A stretch of DNA of 7,415 nucleotides, taken from the NCBI GenBank assembly GCA_900553935.1, contig USFK01000069.1:1-7415 (forward strand). The letters are read 5' to 3'. Each line of letters opens with the position of its first letter. The stretch's first letter is position 1. The position numbers were made by a program, and so were the translations under genes. The DNA comes from an uncultured Collinsella sp. Lineage in GTDB: Bacteria > Actinomycetota > Coriobacteriia > Coriobacteriales > Coriobacteriaceae. This document shows, piece by piece, positions 5,931-7,415 of this stretch. The notes beneath the pieces were generated by a model. That model did no database searches. It was not told where the DNA came from and saw nothing but the letters and a program-made list of their open reading frames with translations.

Positions 5931-6656
5931 CTAGAGCCAACTGTTCGTCTTCACGTCGCGTATGGCGATATTTCGGTCGTCCGGCTCGGTGATGCCGTAG
6001 CCGAACGCCTGGAGCGTCTCGATGGACTCCTGGATCCTCTGTTGGAACATGGGACCCGGATCGACCCTCGGCCCGAGGTGCCCGCGCCAAAGGCACGGCG
6101 TGGCGCGCAGCATGTTATGGATTTTGGAGATGGGCTCGATGTCGGCGTAGACGTTGAGCGTCGCCATGGCGTCCTTGTGGCCGAGGATCGATTGGAGCGC
6201 CTTGATATCGCCGCCTTGGCGGATCCACTGCGTTGCGAACGTGTGGCGAAGGCCGTGGAACGTGATCAGCTCGTCGTTGGTGCCCATGAGGCCGTTGGTC
6301 TCCGAGAACGTCTTGAACGCCCTGCGGATATAGCTTGTCGTCGCGAAGGTCGCGCCCGGCTCCGACAGGATGTAGCAGTCCCCGATCTCGACCGCCCCGG
6401 TAAGGCCGCGCAAGCGCAGCTTTCCGCAGTCGATCTCGTGGGTCTCCTTCAGGAAGGGGAGTAGGCCGACCGGGTCGATGGGGATACCCCTGGCGTTATG
6501 GGTCTTGGTGTCCTTGATGAACGAACCCATTCCCTTCGCGTACGCCACCGAGTGTCTGATCGAGATCAGGCCCGTCTCGAAATCCACATCGCACCACCGA
6601 AGGCCGCAGACCTCGCCGATTCGCATCCCCGTGTGCAGGGCGAGTACGACCGCCCT
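5931..6656 (-). pseudogene. Tyrosine recombinase (phage-type integrase), N-terminally truncated
   Basis: Catalytic domain of a phage/ICE-type tyrosine integrase, which cuts and rejoins DNA at attachment sites. The frame is open from 6656, just after a TAG, and begins with VVLALHTGMRIGEVCGL, the classic start of the catalytic core. Numbered from the ATG at 6626, the full active-site set is present: R2, K41 (TKTHNAR), H124 and R127 (HGLRHTF), H150 (LGHKD) and tyrosine Y160 (NVYAD). The arm-binding and core-binding domains, normally 150-170 residues before this point, are missing. No good ribosome binding site precedes the internal ATG, so it is probably a remnant. Seventy-one residues follow Y160, longer than usual. 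It lies in the same frame as the upstream XRE gene, separated by that gene's single TAG stop. Identity is certain; whether it is expressed is not. Confidence 0.85.
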
Positions 6657-6908
6657 CTAATCCTCGGCGGACCAATCGAGTCCGAACTCCTTTCGGGCAT
6701 CCTCTTCGCTCATGACTTCGAGAAGGTCTCCGGGTTGGCAACGAAGGGCGAGGCATAGCTGCTCGAGTGTGTTGAAGCGAATGCCGCGAATATGCCCTTT
6801 TTTAATACGGGACAGGTTCACGGGCGTGGTTCCAATCCTTTCGGCAAGTTCGTTCGAGGAAATCTTTCGCTCGGCCATGATCTTGTCGAGGCGAACAATT
6901 ACGGGCAT
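6657..6908 (-). CDS. XRE-family transcriptional regulator, YozG-like
   Basis: An 83-residue Cro/CI-type DNA-binding protein consisting of little more than the helix-turn-helix domain. The HTH covers about residues 16-37: scaffold helix SSNELAERIG, turn, and recognition helix TPVNLSRIKKG, followed by the YozG-like segment NTLEQLCLALRCQPGDLLEV (46-65). ATG at 6908 follows AAGGA (6919-6915) with six bases of spacing; this site overlaps the stop codon of the DUF2975 gene nine bases upstream, so the two are translationally coupled. Known precedent is B. subtilis yoaS (DUF2975) next to yozG. It probably regulates its own operon, which is inferred. The tail EEDARKEFGLDWSAED after residue 68 may be native or may be altered by the rearrangement that placed the integrase fragment in frame directly behind its TAG stop. 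Confidence 0.88.
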   Translation of the reverse strand: MPVIVRLDKIMAERKISSNELAERIGTTPVNLSRIKKGHIRGIRFNTLEQLCLALRCQPGDLLEVMSEEDARKEFGLDWSAED

Positions 6909-6917
6909 GGCGTTTCC

Positions 6918-7415
6918 TTACGCAATCTCGTCGGAGTCGAGGTACAGCTCTCGGGCGTACAAGAAGAGCTGGGAAAGCATGAACAGGACGATGCCGAGAA
7001 CCAGAGAGGTCCAATCGAATGATGAAGCGATCTCTTGGGCGCCGACGGCCCCCTCGCCGCCAAACATCGAAACGGAGGTTTTGAGTGAGCCGGCGTAGAG
7101 GCTGGTGGCAGCTTGAACAACGAAGAGAATGCCGAGCACCTTCAAGCATGTCGCAGACCCTTTCTTGAAGGGGTCTGCGCTCTTGATCGTCCACACGAGA
7201 ACGGCGCTGAGGATGGTCGTAGCGATACCGATGACGGCAGGGACCAATGTCGAGATCGCAAGGGCTGGATACGCGGGGGAGTCTGCAATTACAGGGTTGT
7301 CGAGCACTTCGATTGCTGGCTTTAAGGAGAACGCCACTTGTGCGATGGCGGTGGCGCAAAGGGTCGCAGAGGCTATCGCACATGCGATGCGGAAGGAATG
7401 AAGCCGGGGAGTGCG
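6918..7415 (-). CDS. DUF2975 family membrane protein, 5' end outside the window
   Basis: A small integral membrane protein of unknown function. The frame stays open to the window edge, giving 165 visible residues. The first in-frame start codon (GTG at 7337) has no ribosome binding site and lies in or just after a hydrophobic stretch encoded upstream (FRIACAIASATLCATAIA), so the true start is outside. Four membrane segments are visible: that stretch; one around PALAISTLVPAVIGIATTIL; a third around VLGILFVVQAATSLYAG; and a fourth around LVLGIVLFMLSQLFLYA. The C-terminus (RELYLDSDEIA) fits DUF2975. Its TAA stop overlaps the ribosome binding site of the XRE gene, the usual partner of this family. 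Known members are often 160-200 residues, so only a few codons are likely missing. Confidence 0.8.
   Translation of the reverse strand, partial: RTPRLHSFRIACAIASATLCATAIAQVAFSLKPAIEVLDNPVIADSPAYPALAISTLVPAVIGIATTILSAVLVWTIKSADPFKKGSATCLKVLGILFVVQAATSLYAGSLKTSVSMFGGEGAVGAQEIASSFDWTSLVLGIVLFMLSQLFLYARELYLDSDEIA

Noticed and set aside
5900..5945. tRNA-like fragment (TAGCTCA on the minus strand) next to the integrase end
   Set aside because: No acceptor, anticodon or T-arm pairing could be built around it.
7335..7337. GTG as start codon of the DUF2975 protein
   Set aside because: No ribosome binding site, and the frame upstream encodes the expected first membrane segment up to the window edge.

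Overview
The window looks like a chromosomal stretch of a high-GC Gram-positive gut bacterium of the class Coriobacteriia, most likely Collinsella or a close relative. This is inferred from GC-rich codon use, AGGAG/AAAGGG-type ribosome binding sites, the gene set, and GGGGAC/CTAG-rich intergenic repeats that I associate from memory with that group. No rRNA, tRNA or CRISPR array was seen.

Layout. (1) Nucleotides 1-1701 (+) hold an adenine deaminase gene whose first ~55 codons lie outside the window. (2) 1696-1907 is an intergenic region. It starts with a GGGGAC repeat that begins on the deaminase stop codon, then has a 9-codon leader-peptide candidate and a large hairpin that contains the ribosome binding site of the next gene. 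(3) 1908-2702 (+) is a Cof-type HAD phosphatase. (4) 2705-2823 is a second, larger copy of the repeat in inverted orientation, forming a nested palindrome between two convergent genes. (5) On the minus strand follow a second Cof-type HAD phosphatase (2821-3663), a strong intrinsic terminator (3689-3727), citrate synthase (3751-5169) and a small ACT-domain protein (5247-5534), transcribed ACT -> citrate synthase -> HAD. (6) 5535-5930 is non-coding, with a possible promoter/operator for the ACT gene and a cluster of GC-rich dyads. (7) 5931-7415 (minus) is an accessory block: a DUF2975 membrane protein cut by the window edge, a YozG-type XRE regulator translationally coupled to it, and a tyrosine recombinase reduced to its catalytic domain.

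How it fits together. The deaminase (purine salvage), the HAD phosphatases (metabolite dephosphorylation, substrates unknown) and citrate synthase (entry to the oxidative TCA branch / glutamate synthesis) are ordinary metabolism and do not form one pathway. The DUF2975-XRE pair resembles the yoaS-yozG arrangement of Bacillus.

Most worth a second look: the paired GGGGAC repeats that bracket the first HAD gene and begin exactly at TAG stop codons; the leader hairpin that can sequester the ribosome binding site of that HAD gene; and the integrase fragment, which continues in the same reading frame directly behind the single TAG stop of the XRE gene, marking a deletion junction or a readthrough-dependent fusion. 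I see no convincing complete new defence or mobile system.
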